Below are positions 51,189-61,400 of a stretch of DNA of 64,000 nucleotides, piece after piece. Source of the DNA: Streptomyces verrucosisporus (GTDB taxonomy: Bacteria; Actinomycetota; Actinomycetes; Streptomycetales; Streptomycetaceae); assembly GCF_017114865.1 (NCBI RefSeq), contig NZ_JADEYH010000002.1, forward strand, positions 186,001 to 250,000. The letters are read 5' to 3'. A program made the translations under genes and the position numbers. The notes under the pieces are model-generated. The model ran no database searches, was not told the origin of the DNA, and saw only the letters and a program-made list of their open reading frames with translations. Every line of letters begins with the position of its first letter. Within the stretch, counting starts at the first letter, position 1.

Positions 51189-52082
51189 CTACACGAAGTC
51201 CAGCGCGCCGGGGCCCAGGGGCGGCACCAGCTCCTCGGCCGCGGCGCGCGTGAGCAGCCCGCGCACCGCGGCGTAGCCGCTCTCGCCGAGACCGGCGGTG
51301 AACTCGTTGACGTACAGCCCGATGTGCCGGTCCGCGACCGAGGGGTCCATCTCCTGGGCGTGCTCCAGCACGTAGGGCCGTGACGCCGCGGGGTCGTCCC
51401 AGGCCATCCGCACCGAGGTGCGGGCCGCCCCGGCGAGCGCCCGCAGCACCGGCGCGCCCAGCGAGCGCCTGGCGATGATCGCGCCCAGCGGGATCGGCAG
51501 CCCGGTGGTGCCCTCCCAGTACTCGCCCATGTCGGCGAGCCGGTGCAGGCCGTAGTCCTGGTAGGTGAAGCGGGCCTCGTGGATGACCAGCCCGGCGTCC
51601 ACCCGGCCGTCGCGCACGGCGGGCATGATCTCGTGGAAGGGCAGCACGGCGATCCTCCCGACCCCGCCGGGCACCCGCTCGGCCGCCCACAGCCGGAACA
51701 GCAGGTACGCCGTGGAGCGCTCGCCGGGCACCGCGACCGTCGCGCCGCTCAGGTCCGCGTCCGCGCCCGGCTCGCGGGTGAGCACCAGCGGGCCGCAGCC
51801 GCGCCCCAGCGCGCCGCCGCACGGCAGCAGCGCGTACTCGTCCAGCACCCACGGCAGAACGGCGTAGGAGACCTTCAGCACGTCCAGCTCGCCGCGCTCG
51901 GCCATGCCGTTGGTGACGTCGATGTCGGCGAACGTCACGTCCAGCTCCGGCGCGCCCGGCACCAGGCCGTGCGCCCAGGCGTGGAAGACGAAGGTGTCGT
52001 TGGGGCAGGGGGAGTAGGCGATCCGCAGCGGCCGCCCGGTCCCGCCGGTTCCGTCAGTTCCGTCATTGCCGGCGCCGGTCAA
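51189..52082 (-). CDS. mqnD: 1,4-dihydroxy-6-naphthoate synthase
   Basis: 297 residues, periplasmic-binding-protein-like fold. MqnD cleaves cyclic dehypoxanthine futalosine to give 1,4-dihydroxy-6-naphthoate in the futalosine menaquinone pathway. Typical segments are RIAYSPCPNDTFVFHAWAHG, DIDVTNGMAERGELDVLKVSYAVLPWV and GLVIHEARFTYQ. The start is a TTG at 52082 after GGAGGGA; no better in-frame start is present. It overlaps the mqnB 3' end by 20 bases, so the two are coupled. Confidence 0.94.
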   Translation of the reverse strand: MTGAGNDGTDGTGGTGRPLRIAYSPCPNDTFVFHAWAHGLVPGAPELDVTFADIDVTNGMAERGELDVLKVSYAVLPWVLDEYALLPCGGALGRGCGPLVLTREPGADADLSGATVAVPGERSTAYLLFRLWAAERVPGGVGRIAVLPFHEIMPAVRDGRVDAGLVIHEARFTYQDYGLHRLADMGEYWEGTTGLPIPLGAIIARRSLGAPVLRALAGAARTSVRMAWDDPAASRPYVLEHAQEMDPSVADRHIGLYVNEFTAGLGESGYAAVRGLLTRAAAEELVPPLGPGALDFV

Positions 52083-52752
52083 GGTCCCTCCAACCGTCGA
52101 GTACGGGCACGATCCTGCCGAAGGCCGCGGTCAGGGCGTCCAGCGCCTCCGCGAACCGCCAGGCGGCGCGGTCGCGCGGGCCCACCGCGTTGGAGACGGC
52201 GCGGACCTCCAGTACGGGTACCCCGCCGCAGGCCGCCGCGGCCTCCGCGACCCCGAAGCCCTCCATCGCCTCGGCCAGCGCGCCCGGGTGCCGGCGCGCC
52301 AGCAGCGCGGCCCGCTCGGCGGTGCCGGTGGCCGTGGAGACCGTCAGCACCGGTCCCAGCGCCGCGCCGGCCGCCTCGGCGACGGCCCGCGACAGCGCCT
52401 CGGGCGGCAGGTGGACGCTGGTGCCGAAGCCCAGCTCGGCCACCGAGGCGAAGGGCTCGGGCCCGGCCGGGGTCTCGGCGCCCAGGTCCGCGGCGACGAT
52501 CTCGGAGGCGACGGCCACCGAGCCGACCGGGGCCAGCGGGGCGAAGCCACCGCCGATGCCCGCCGATACCACCAGACCGTACGGGCGGCCCCGCGCCGCG
52601 CCGCGCTCCAGCGCCACGGCGGTACGGGCCGCCGCGGCGGCGGGTCCGGCGCCGACGGCCCGCACGTCGATGCCGGCCGGGGCGCAGGCGACCGCCACCG
52701 CGTCACGCTCGGCTGGTACGGCCGTGACGACCAGGGCCGGCGGGGCCTCCAC
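52063..52752 (-). CDS. mqnB: Futalosine hydrolase
   Basis: About 229 residues, nucleoside-phosphorylase fold. MqnB removes hypoxanthine from futalosine, the step before the MqnC radical cyclisation. Visible are LVVTAVPAERDAV, VSAGIGGGF, TVSTATGTAERA and the catalytic EAMEGFGVAEAA. The start is uncertain: the GTG at 52752 is chosen for length, but the frame stays open toward 52842 and no ribosome-binding site is clear. It is coupled to mqnD. Confidence 0.92.
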   Translation of the reverse strand: MEAPPALVVTAVPAERDAVAVACAPAGIDVRAVGAGPAAAAARTAVALERGAARGRPYGLVVSAGIGGGFAPLAPVGSVAVASEIVAADLGAETPAGPEPFASVAELGFGTSVHLPPEALSRAVAEAAGAALGPVLTVSTATGTAERAALLARRHPGALAEAMEGFGVAEAAAACGGVPVLEVRAVSNAVGPRDRAAWRFAEALDALTAAFGRIVPVLDGWRDLDRRRQ

Positions 52753-52805
52753 GGCGGGAGCGGCGGTGCTGCGGGACGGCGCGGTACGGCGGGGCGCTGC
52801 GGGGC

Positions 52806-53309
52806 TCAGTCTTCGCTCTCGCGCTCGAGCTCGTAGTTCCACACGCCCCGGTAGTCGCTGCCGTCGTACTCGACGATGCTCAGCTGCACCGACTGCGGCT
52901 CGCCGCCCTGCTGGCCGCCGCCGTTCTGGAAGAAGGCGTCGCCGGAGAAGCTGCGGTAGGTCTTGGTGATCCGGTCCGTCACCGCGGGCTGGCCGTTGAG
53001 GAACAGCACCCAGCCCTCCTCGGCGATCTCGGGGTCCACGCCGATGCGCAGCAGGTCGCCCTGGCCGACGGTGATGGAGGTGTCGGTGTCCTCCTTGGCG
53101 CAGGACAGCACCTTGTCCTGCGAGATCTTGCCGTTGTCCTCGTAGCAGGCGGCTTCCGTGGAGACGCTGTCGGAACCGACGGTCACGGTCGCTCGGGGAG
53201 TCGGCTTCTCGCAGGCGGAGAGGGCGACGAGCCCGAGGGTGGCCGCACCGATGGCTACGGCAGTGCGGATGGTGCGGCTGCCCTTGCCCCGGGAGATCGT
53301 GTGGGTCAT
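52806..53309 (-). CDS. DUF2771-type lipoprotein
   Basis: 167 residues with a lipoprotein signal (lipobox LSAC, Cys33). The mature domain has VTVGSDSVSTEAACYEDN and later VLFLNGQPAVTDRITKTYRSF, matching the actinobacterial DUF2771 group. Two cysteines (AACYED and VLSCAKE) may form a disulfide. Function unknown. It lies just upstream of mqnB in the same direction. Confidence 0.85.
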   Translation of the reverse strand: MTHTISRGKGSRTIRTAVAIGAATLGLVALSACEKPTPRATVTVGSDSVSTEAACYEDNGKISQDKVLSCAKEDTDTSITVGQGDLLRIGVDPEIAEEGWVLFLNGQPAVTDRITKTYRSFSGDAFFQNGGGQQGGEPQSVQLSIVEYDGSDYRGVWNYELERESED

Positions 53310-53336
53310 AGCACGCAGGCTACCCGGCGGTTCCAC

Positions 53337-54821
53337 TCAGGCGACGCGCGGGTGGGGCGTGCCGTGCCGCGCGGCCGACAGCAGGGGCCGGACGGTGGCG
53401 AGCGCGCCCACCGCCACGATCACCCCGGCCACCCCCATGCCGACCGGCCCGATCAGCGGCAGCGCGATCCCGACGGCGCCGCCGGCCACCCACGACATCT
53501 GCATCAGCGTCTCGGAGCGGGCGAAGGCGGAGGTGCGCACCAGCTCCGGCACGTCCCGCTGGATCAGCGCGTCCAGCGACAGCTTGCCCAGCGCCTGCGC
53601 CAGTCCGGCGACGGCCGCGACGACGGGCACGGTGACCGTGCCGTACAGCACCGCCGCCACCACGGTGGCGGTCAGGGCCAGCGCCAGCACCGAGGCGATG
53701 ATCATCTCCGGGACGCGGTCGCGCAGCCAGGCGCCCAGCGCCGTGCCCAGCGCGTTGCCGCCGCCCGCCGCCACGGCCACCACCCCCAGCGAGACCACGG
53801 GGTCCAGGCCGGCCAGGGGGTGCTCGCGCAGCATGAAGGCGAGGAAGAAGGTGAGGAAGCCGGACAGGGCGCGCAGGGAGGAATTGGCGAGCAGGGCGTT
53901 GAACACGGAGGCGCCCACGGTGCGCAGACCGGGCCGCCGGGGCTTGCCGTTCCCGTTTCCGTTCCCGTTGCCGCTCCTCCCCGTGGTGCTCCCGGCCGCG
54001 GCGGCCCCGGCCCCGCTCTCCCCGGCCGCGCCCCCGCCGGTATCGGTGCCGCCGTCGCCGTCCCGGCTGTGCGCGGCCTCGTAGGCGGTCAGCAGGGCCC
54101 GCCGCTCGCCCTTGGCGGAGTCCACCTTGTGGGGCAGCGAGAAGGACAGGAAGGTGCCGATGACGAAGACGGTGAACGCCCCGTACAGCGGCCAGGACGG
54201 CCCCAGGCTGTGCAGCGCGGCCCCGACCGGGGCCGCCGCGCCGGTGGCCAGCAGCCCGGCGAGCGTCACCCGCGAGTTCGCCTTCACCAGCGAGATCCGG
54301 TGCGGCAGCAGCCGGGGCACGACCGCCGATCTCACCACCCCGTACGCCTTGGAGGCCACCAGCACCCCCAGTGCCGCCGGATACAGCTCCAGGCTGCCGG
54401 TGGCCACCGCCCCGGCCATGCTCAGCGCCAGCAGCGCCCGGCCCAGCATCGATCCGGCCATCGCGGCGCGGCGGCCGTGCGGGATGCGGTCCAGCAGCGG
54501 CCCGATGACCGGCGCGAGCAGCGCGAAGGGGGCCAGGGTGACGGCCAGGTAGAGGGCGACGCGCCCGCGCGCCTCACCGGTGGGGACGGAGAAGAAGATC
54601 GTGGACGCCAGGGCGACGGTGATCATCATGTCGCCGGCGGAGTTCACCGCGTGCAGTTCGATGAGTTTGCCCAGCCCGGACTCGCCGGCGCCCTGGGCGT
54701 GGGTGGCCTTCCGGATGCGCCTGCCCAGCGCGCGGGGAGGCGTGTGTACGGCGCGGACGATCGCCCGCGCCGTGCGTCGGAATCGTCCCTCGTCGTGCTG
54801 GGACGTCCTCAAGGCAGCCAC
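53337..54821 (-). CDS. MFS-family membrane protein
   Basis: 494 residues starting at the GTG at 54821 (protein opens VAALRTSQHDEGRFRRTAR). A basic cytoplasmic N-terminus of about 55 residues precedes twelve helices. The central cytoplasmic loop holds a long Gly/Ser/Asn-rich stretch including GNGNGNGNG. Segments such as APFALLAPVIGPLLDRIPHGRRAAM are typical of MFS_1/DUF-type transporters. Substrate unknown. Cotranscription with the DUF2771 gene 27 bases downstream is likely. Confidence 0.88.
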   Translation of the reverse strand: MAALRTSQHDEGRFRRTARAIVRAVHTPPRALGRRIRKATHAQGAGESGLGKLIELHAVNSAGDMMITVALASTIFFSVPTGEARGRVALYLAVTLAPFALLAPVIGPLLDRIPHGRRAAMAGSMLGRALLALSMAGAVATGSLELYPAALGVLVASKAYGVVRSAVVPRLLPHRISLVKANSRVTLAGLLATGAAAPVGAALHSLGPSWPLYGAFTVFVIGTFLSFSLPHKVDSAKGERRALLTAYEAAHSRDGDGGTDTGGGAAGESGAGAAAAGSTTGRSGNGNGNGNGKPRRPGLRTVGASVFNALLANSSLRALSGFLTFFLAFMLREHPLAGLDPVVSLGVVAVAAGGGNALGTALGAWLRDRVPEMIIASVLALALTATVVAAVLYGTVTVPVVAAVAGLAQALGKLSLDALIQRDVPELVRTSAFARSETLMQMSWVAGGAVGIALPLIGPVGMGVAGVIVAVGALATVRPLLSAARHGTPHPRVA

Positions 54822-55063
54822 GTCGTCAGTGTGCCCCACCGCCCGCGGCCTAGCCCGGCTCCTTCGGCTGAAGGTTTGGTTGAAGGTGCGACGGTCGGCG
54901 GTGTGCGCGCGTGGGGTAGCGTGGGGGGATGGTGCGCTCCGCCCGGTGTGAAAGCCTGGGTCCGGACGTCGCAGCGGTCCCCCGGTCCGCTCCGTCCTCA
55001 CCTGTCTGACCTGGGCGTACGGTAGGCGCACTCGCGAAACGGCGTAGGAGAGAATCGATTCTT

Positions 55064-55993
55064 GTGAGTGCTGCGATGCGAGGCCGTACCCCTGATCGCC
55101 TGTGCGCCGAGGCGGTTGAACTGGCTCGGGAGGCGGCACAGGAAGCCGCCTTCCCCGGCCGGATCGGCGACCATCTGGGTGCCGTGGCCGACGGGGACCG
55201 CGTCGTCACGCACTATTTCGAGTGCCTGGAGCCGGGCTACCGCGGCTGGCGCTGGGCCGCCACCGTCGCGCGGGCCTCGCGGGCACGGGTGGTGACCGTC
55301 GACGAGTCGGTGCTGCTGCCCGGCCCCGACGCGCTGCTCGCCCCCGAATGGGTGCCCTGGAGCGAACGCCTGCGCCCCGGCGACCTCGGTCCCGGCGACC
55401 TGCTGCCCACCGAGGCCGACGACCCGCGCCTGGAGCCCGGCTACACCGGCGGTGGCGAGCCCTCCCCGCACGCGGCGGTCGTGGAGTCGGCCTGGGAGGA
55501 GGCCGGCGCCGAGGGCCCGGCCGAGGCCGAGGACGCCGACGTCGTCACCAGCGAGCCCGGCGAACTCCCCGGCGCCCCGGCGCGCGGCAGCATCGCGGCG
55601 GTCGCCGAGGAGATCGGCATGGGCCGCCCCCGGGTCCTGTCCCGCCAGGGCCTGCACGAGGCCGCCGACCGCTGGGAGGAGGAGTTCGGTCCCCGGACGC
55701 CCACGGCGCAGGCGGCCCCCGCCTCCTGTATGAGCTGCGGCTTCCTGGTGCCGATGGCGGGCTCGCTGCGCCAGGCCTTCGGGGTGTGCGCCAACGAGTT
55801 CTCCCCGGCGGACGGCCGCGTGGTCTCCCTCGCCTTCGGCTGCGGCGGCCACTCCGAGGCGGCCGTCATGCCGAAGACGCCGCGCCCGCCGGCGCCGGTG
55901 ATCGACGAGACGAAGGTGGACGAGATGCCCCTGGGCGGAGGCGTGCGGGCCAACGGCGAGGACGGGGACGCGGACGGCGGCGCGGAGGCGTAG
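55064..55993 (+). CDS. DUF3027-family protein
   Basis: 309 residues, actinobacteria-specific. The N-terminal part reads THYFECLEPGYRGWRWAATVARASRA and VLLPGPDALLAPEWVPWSERLRPGDL. After a Glu/Ala-rich linker comes ASCMSCGFLVPMAGSLRQAFGVCANEFSPADGRVVSLAFGCGGHSE, a likely metal-binding segment with C-x2-C...C...C. Function unknown. The GTG at 55064 follows GGAGAGAA. Divergent from the MFS gene. Confidence 0.9.
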   Translation: MSAAMRGRTPDRLCAEAVELAREAAQEAAFPGRIGDHLGAVADGDRVVTHYFECLEPGYRGWRWAATVARASRARVVTVDESVLLPGPDALLAPEWVPWSERLRPGDLGPGDLLPTEADDPRLEPGYTGGGEPSPHAAVVESAWEEAGAEGPAEAEDADVVTSEPGELPGAPARGSIAAVAEEIGMGRPRVLSRQGLHEAADRWEEEFGPRTPTAQAAPASCMSCGFLVPMAGSLRQAFGVCANEFSPADGRVVSLAFGCGGHSEAAVMPKTPRPPAPVIDETKVDEMPLGGGVRANGEDGDADGGAEA

Positions 55994-56044
55994 CGGGCTC
56001 CGGCCCGCCGCGAGGCCGGTTGTCCCGGCCCCGCCGGGGCCCGG

Positions 56045-56482
56045 TCAGCGCTGGACCCGGCGTCCGGTGCGGGGCTTCTCCCTCAGGCTCGTCCGGTGGG
56101 CCGCGGATGCCGAACCGAGCAACTGCGACACCCGCTGGAACGACACCCCCATCACCCGGCCGGCGTCCCGCTGGCTCAGATCGCGGGTCAGGACCGCGGC
56201 GGCACGACGCATGGCCTCCCGCTCGGCGTCCGCGGCGTCCCGCGCGGCTCGTCTGGCGTCCTCTGCCTGCGCCAGTACCCGCCGAGCCTCCTCCGGGAGT
56301 TCGGGCTCGACGGTGACCTCGACCTCTTCCGGCTCGACGTCCAGCATGGCCGCGATCGCCTCGCGAGCCGCTTCATCGGCCCTGTCCAGCCGTTTGGCCT
56401 GGCTGAAGACGCCGGGCAGATCGGGGATCTCCAGAGCCCACCAGTCACCGGCGCGGCGTGCTGTCACGCGGTAAGCGCTCAT
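56045..56482 (-). CDS. hicB: HicB-family antitoxin (orphan)
   Basis: 145 residues. The N-terminal partial RNase-H-like fold reads YRVTARRAGDWWALEIPDLPGVFSQAKRLDRADEAAREAIAAML, the HicB signature. The C-terminus has an HTH-like segment, LSQRDAGRVMGVSFQRVSQLLGSA. Its ATG overlaps the stop of a truncated hicA remnant. With the toxin apparently destroyed the antitoxin may persist as a DNA-binding regulator. Confidence 0.85.
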   Translation of the reverse strand: MSAYRVTARRAGDWWALEIPDLPGVFSQAKRLDRADEAAREAIAAMLDVEPEEVEVTVEPELPEEARRVLAQAEDARRAARDAADAEREAMRRAAAVLTRDLSQRDAGRVMGVSFQRVSQLLGSASAAHRTSLREKPRTGRRVQR

Positions 56483-56613
56483 CGCCACCGGCCCTCTCCG
56501 AGTTCCGCCTCAAGCCTCTTGCGGATCTGCTCTGCCGTTATCTCGTTGACCTCGCTGTGCTTCGGGGTGACGACGGGCGTCGAGCCGCACCGCCGCCGCC
56601 CGGCCGCCGTCAC
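56479..56613 (-). pseudogene. hicA: Truncated HicA-type toxin remnant
   Basis: Translating upstream of hicB gives an open stretch of 44 codons ending TPKHSEVNEITAEQIRKRL-EAELGEGRWR and stop. This matches the C-terminal half of HicA toxins (VxPxHxEI then a helix). The N-terminal part with the catalytic His and the GSH motif is missing; upstream residues are low-complexity Arg/Ala. The stop overlaps the hicB ATG, the usual hicAB arrangement. Truncation probably happened when the neighbouring PspAB region was rearranged. Confidence 0.65.
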
Positions 56614-56617
56614 AGGC

Positions 56618-57196
56618 TCACAGGCCCGGGGCGCCCCAGAGCGGGAACCAGCGGCCCAGGTCCGGCTCGATGTTCAGGTCGCCCTGGAGGGCCGCCCTGA
56701 CCTGGAGTTCCAGCGGGTTGTCGCGTTTCTGGCCGGGCAGCGGGGCGAAGGGGTAGAAGGTGCCGCGCTTGTAGAGGTAGACCAGCGCGAGGGGCTGCCG
56801 GTCGGGGGAGCGGAAGGCGACCAGTGAGCACAGCAGCTGCGGGCCGAAGCCGCTGTCCCGCAGGGTTGCGTTCACCGCGTGCAGGTCGTTGACCAGGGAG
56901 GGCAGCTCCTCGGGGGCGCGACGGGACAGCAGCCAGGAGTACCCGTAGCCGTCCTCGCTGAACTCCACCGCCCCGCCGTCGCGCCCGGAGCCCGCGCCCA
57001 GCAGGGCCTCCACCTCCTGCCGGATCCGGGTGAAGGCGCCGCCCTCGACGCTCGCGAAGCACACCGAACCCGCACCGGTGGGGGCCAGGCCCGTGGCGGC
57101 CTGGAGGGTGATCGCCGCCGAGGGCAGGGCGAAGAGGCGGTCGAGGTCGGGCCGGGCCGGCTTGCTCCGGCCGAACAGGACGTCCAGCAGACCCAC
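56618..57196 (-). CDS. PspA-associated protein PspAB
   Basis: 192 residues beginning MGLLDVLFGRSKPARPDLDRLFALPSAAITLQ, the PspAB pattern of actinobacteria. Other conserved parts are VEFSEDGYGYSWLLSRR and LVYLYKRGTFYPFAP. PspAB travels with PspA/phage-shock or HtpX genes in envelope stress. Here it is 31 bases downstream of htpX on the same strand, so the two form an operon. Confidence 0.88.
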   Translation of the reverse strand: MGLLDVLFGRSKPARPDLDRLFALPSAAITLQAATGLAPTGAGSVCFASVEGGAFTRIRQEVEALLGAGSGRDGGAVEFSEDGYGYSWLLSRRAPEELPSLVNDLHAVNATLRDSGFGPQLLCSLVAFRSPDRQPLALVYLYKRGTFYPFAPLPGQKRDNPLELQVRAALQGDLNIEPDLGRWFPLWGAPGL

Positions 57197-57227
57197 GGCG
57201 ACTCCTTCCCGGATCCGGTGCTCGGGG

Positions 57228-58127
57228 TCACTCCCCGCCCAGCCGCTCGGAGATCTCCGCCAGCGCCTCCAGGCGGCTCTCCAGGCTGGGGTGGGTGGAG
57301 AACAGCCCGGCCACCGCGCTGCCGGCCCCGAGGGCGGGGGTGAAGAAGAACGCGTTGAACGCCTGGGCCGTGCGCAGGTCCCGGGTGGGGATCCGGGCGA
57401 TGTCCCCGCTGACCTTGGTCAGCGCCGAGGCCAGGGCGGAGGGTTTCCCGGTGAGCATGGCCGCCGCGCGGTCGGCGGCCAGCTCGCGGTAGCGGGACAG
57501 CGCCCGGATCAGCAGGAAGCTGAGGGCGTACACGACCGCGGAGACCAGCATGACCATCGCGAACACGGCGGCGGTGTTCTGGTCCCGGCGGCCTCCGCCG
57601 AACAGCTGGGAGTAGAAGGCGAAGCGGACGACCAGCCCGGCCAGCACCCCCAGGAACGAGGCGATGGTGATCACCGCCACGTCGCGGTGGGCGACGTGGG
57701 ACAGCTCGTGGGCCAGGACGCCCTCCAGCTCCTCGGTCTCCAGGCGCCGCATCAGCCCGGTGGTCACGCAGACCACGGCGTGGTCCGCGTCGCGGCCGGT
57801 GGCGAACGCGTTGGGCAGGTCCATGCCGGACACGGCGACCCGCGGCTTCGGCATGTCCGCGGTGGCGCACAGCCGGTCGACCACCCCGTGCAGCCGCGGC
57901 TCCTCCTCCGGGGTGACCAGGCGGCCGCGCATGGCGTACAGGGCGATCCGGTCGGAGAACCAGAACTGCGCGCCCAGCAGGACGGCGGCGATGACGACGA
58001 CCAGCACGAGGGAGTCCAGCAGCGCGATCAGCGCGGCGACGAACCCCACGTACAGCAGCCCGAGCAGGAACATCGTGAGCACCATGCGCCCGGTCAGGCG
58101 CCGGTCGGGCTCGAAGCGGCTGCGCAT
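57228..58127 (-). CDS. htpX: HtpX-family membrane zinc metalloprotease
   Basis: 299 residues, peptidase M48B. Two N-terminal membrane helices (MVLTMFLLGLLYVGFVAALI and VLVVVIAAVLLGAQF) are followed by the zinc motif HELSH (His140-His144) and a third ligand in YRELAADRAAAMLTG. HtpX degrades misfolded membrane proteins. I start it at the ATG at 58127, with an overlapping GTG at 58130 as alternative. Together with PspAB it points to envelope quality control. Confidence 0.95.
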   Translation of the reverse strand: MRSRFEPDRRLTGRMVLTMFLLGLLYVGFVAALIALLDSLVLVVVIAAVLLGAQFWFSDRIALYAMRGRLVTPEEEPRLHGVVDRLCATADMPKPRVAVSGMDLPNAFATGRDADHAVVCVTTGLMRRLETEELEGVLAHELSHVAHRDVAVITIASFLGVLAGLVVRFAFYSQLFGGGRRDQNTAAVFAMVMLVSAVVYALSFLLIRALSRYRELAADRAAAMLTGKPSALASALTKVSGDIARIPTRDLRTAQAFNAFFFTPALGAGSAVAGLFSTHPSLESRLEALAEISERLGGE

Positions 58128-58428
58128 CACGCACCCGCCCCGGAAACCGGGCTTCCGCCGGAAGCCCGTACAGCGGTCGTGGCCCTCGTACCCATCGGGT
58201 CCTCCTGTCCGTCACGCTCCCGCCGGACGGGACCGTGGACCGAGACGCGGTTCCCTTTCCTCCCTGTATACCCCAATGTCCCGAAGCACCCCGTTCCAGA
58301 CGCGGGCGGGCGGCCGACCCGCGCGAGCGGCGGCCCGGCGCGCACCGGGCACGCCCGACGCAGTACCGTCGCCCGCGGACAGGCAATCGGGCTCGTCCCG
58401 CGGCGGACCTGACGGAGGAGACGGACAC

Positions 58429-61400
58429 GTGAGCGGCACGGTGCTGGTGCAGGGCGCGGACGACGGAGCGGATCCCTTCGACACCGCCCGGCTGCGGCGC
58501 GGCGTACTCGACGCCTGGACGGCGTCCCCCGCGCGCTTCCGCGAGGACGCCAACGCCGAGGAGGACCTGGCCCTCGGCGGGTACCGCGACCGGCTGGTGG
58601 TCGAGCTGGCCCAGAACGCCGCCGACGCCGCCGCCCGCGCCGGCGTCCCCGGACGGCTGCGGCTCACCCTGCGCGGCAAGGTGCTGGTGGCCGCCAACAC
58701 CGGGGCGCCCCTGGACGCGGCCGGCGTGGAGTCCCTGTCCACCCTGCGCGCCTCCGCCAAGCGCGACGACGAGACGCCTCAGGGACCTCAGGGACCGGGC
58801 GCACCGGAGGCGCCGGGTGGACCGGGCGGGCCCCAGGCGGGCCCCGTCGGCCGCTTCGGCGTCGGCTTCGCCGCCGTCCTGGCCGTCAGCGACGAGCCCG
58901 CCATCGTCTGCCGCACCGGCGGCGCCCGCTGGTCGCTGGCCGAGGCCCGCGAGATGGCCGCCGAGGCCGCCGCCCACCACCCCGGCCTCGCCGACGAGCT
59001 GCGCCGCCGCGAGGGCCACGTCCCCCTGCTGCGCCTGCCGATGCCCGCCCAGGGCACCGCCCCCCAGGGCTACGACACGGCCGTGGTGCTGCCGCTGCGC
59101 GACGGCGCCGCCGAGGAACTGGCCGCCCGGCTGCTCACCGCCGTCGACGACGCCCTGCTGCTCACCCTCCCCGGCCTGACCGAGGTCGTCATCGAGACCG
59201 ACGGCGGGGTGCGTACGCTCACCCGCCGCCAGGACGGCGCCTACGTCGTGGTCGAGGACAGCGGCGCCGACGGCTCCAGGGCGGAGGGCGGCACCCGCTG
59301 GCGCGTGGCCGCCGACGCCGGACGCACCGACCCCGCCCTGCTCGCCGGCCGCCCCGTCGAGGAGCGGCGCCGGCCGTACTGGTCGGTCACCTGGGCCGTA
59401 CCCGTCGACGCCGACGGCGCCCCCGCCCCCGCCCGCACCGTGCCCGTCGTCCACGCCCCCACCCCCACCGACGAGCCGATCGGCCTGCCCGCCCTGCTCA
59501 TCGCCTCCTTCCCGCTGGACCCCACCCGCCGCCACATCGCCCCCGGACCACTGGCCGACTTCCTGCTGGAGCGCGCCGCCGACGTCTACGCCACCCTGCT
59601 GCGCGACTGGCGGCCGGTCACCACCGGCACCCTCGACCTCGTGCCCGGCCTCCTGGGCAGGGCCGAACTCGACGGCGAACTGCGCCGCCTGGTCCTGGAA
59701 CGCCTGCGGCACACCCCCTTCCTGGCGAGCGCCGCCACCGACGACGACAGCGGAGAGCCCCACGCACTGCGCCCCACCGACGCCGAGATCGCCGAGGGCG
59801 CCGGGGCCGGCACGGTCGCCGTCCTGGCCGAGCTGTTCCCCGCCCTGCTGCCCGCCGGACTGGAACGCCGCACCGAGCTGCGCACCCTCGGCGTCCCCCG
59901 GGTGCCGCTGGGCGAGCTGATCGACCGGCTGGCCGGCGTGGAACGGGAACCGTCCTGGTGGCGCAGGCTGTACGACTCCCTCGCCGGCACCGACCCCGAC
60001 CGGCTCACCGGCCTGCCCGTCCCCCTCGCCGACGGCCGCACCACCATCGGACCGCGCCGGGTACTGCTGCCCCTGCCCGACACCACGGGCGCCGGCTCGC
60101 TGACCCGACTCGGCCTGAAGGTCGCCCACCCCGACGCCGCCCACCCCCTGCTGGAGAAGCTGGGCGCCACCCCCGCCACACCCCGCGCGGTGCTCACCAC
60201 CCCGCAGGTGCGGGCGGCCGTCGCCGCCTCGCTGGAGGCCGAGGAGAGCTGGTACGGCGACCAGGAGGAGGACGGCGGCCCCCTGGACGCCGAGGAACTG
60301 GCCGACACCGTCCTCGCCCTCGTCCGCGACGCACGCCTCTCACCCGGCGACGAGCCCTGGCTGGGCGCGCTCGCCCTCCCCGACGAGGACGGCGAACTCG
60401 CCCCGGCCGCCGAACTCGTCTTCCCCGGCAGCGCCTTCGAGCGCGTCGTCCGCGAGGGCGAACTGCCCGCCTGCGACGCCGAACTGGCAGAGCGGTGGGG
60501 CGAGGAGACCCTCGCCGCGGCCGGCGTGCTCGCCGACTTCGCCCTGGTGCGCGCCACCGACGTCGTCCTGGACCCGGACGAACTCGAGCCCCGCGACACC
60601 GACTTCCCAGAGCCCGACGACGCCGGCCTGGCCGACGCCGTCGACGTGTGGTGCGAGGACGTCCTCGACGCCCTGCCCGAGACGCCCGTCCCGCCGGTGG
60701 TCTCCGAACTGCTCGCCGTACGCGACCTGGACCTCGTCGACGACGACCACTGGCCGCAGGCCCTGCGGATGCTCTCCCGCCCCCCGCTGCGCGACGCGCT
60801 CACCACCCCGGTGCGCGTCCTGCTGCCGGACGGCACGGTCGAGACCGTCCGCCCCTACACCGCCTGGTGGCTGCGCGGCCACCCCGTCCTGGACGGACGC
60901 CGCCCCGCCGGACTGCGCGCGGCCGGCGGCGACCCGCTGCTGGCCGGCCTGTACGAGGAGGCGCCCGCCGCCACCTCGGGCCTGGACGAGCAGGTGCTGC
61001 GCGCCCTGGGCATCCGCACCTCCGCCGCCGCCCTGCTGGACGAACCCGGCGGCGCCTCCGAACTCCTGGGCCGCCTCGCCGACCCCGGCCTGCCCGTCAC
61101 CCCCGCCCAACTCCACGGCCTGTACACCCTGCTGGCCGAGCTGGACCCGGACGAGGTCACCCTGCCGGACGAACTGCGCGCCGTGGCCGACGGAGAGGTC
61201 CACCTGGTGGACGCCGCCGACGCGCTCGTCGCCGACGCCCCCGACCTGCTGCCCCTGGCCACCGGACGCCCGCTGCTGCCGGTACGCCCGGCCCTGGCCG
61301 CCTCACTGGCCGCCGTCCTCGACGTACGCCGCCTGAGCGAGACCGTCGGCGCGGACCTGCCCGCCCCCGAGGCCGCGGCGGGGGAGGTGCGCGAGGTGCC

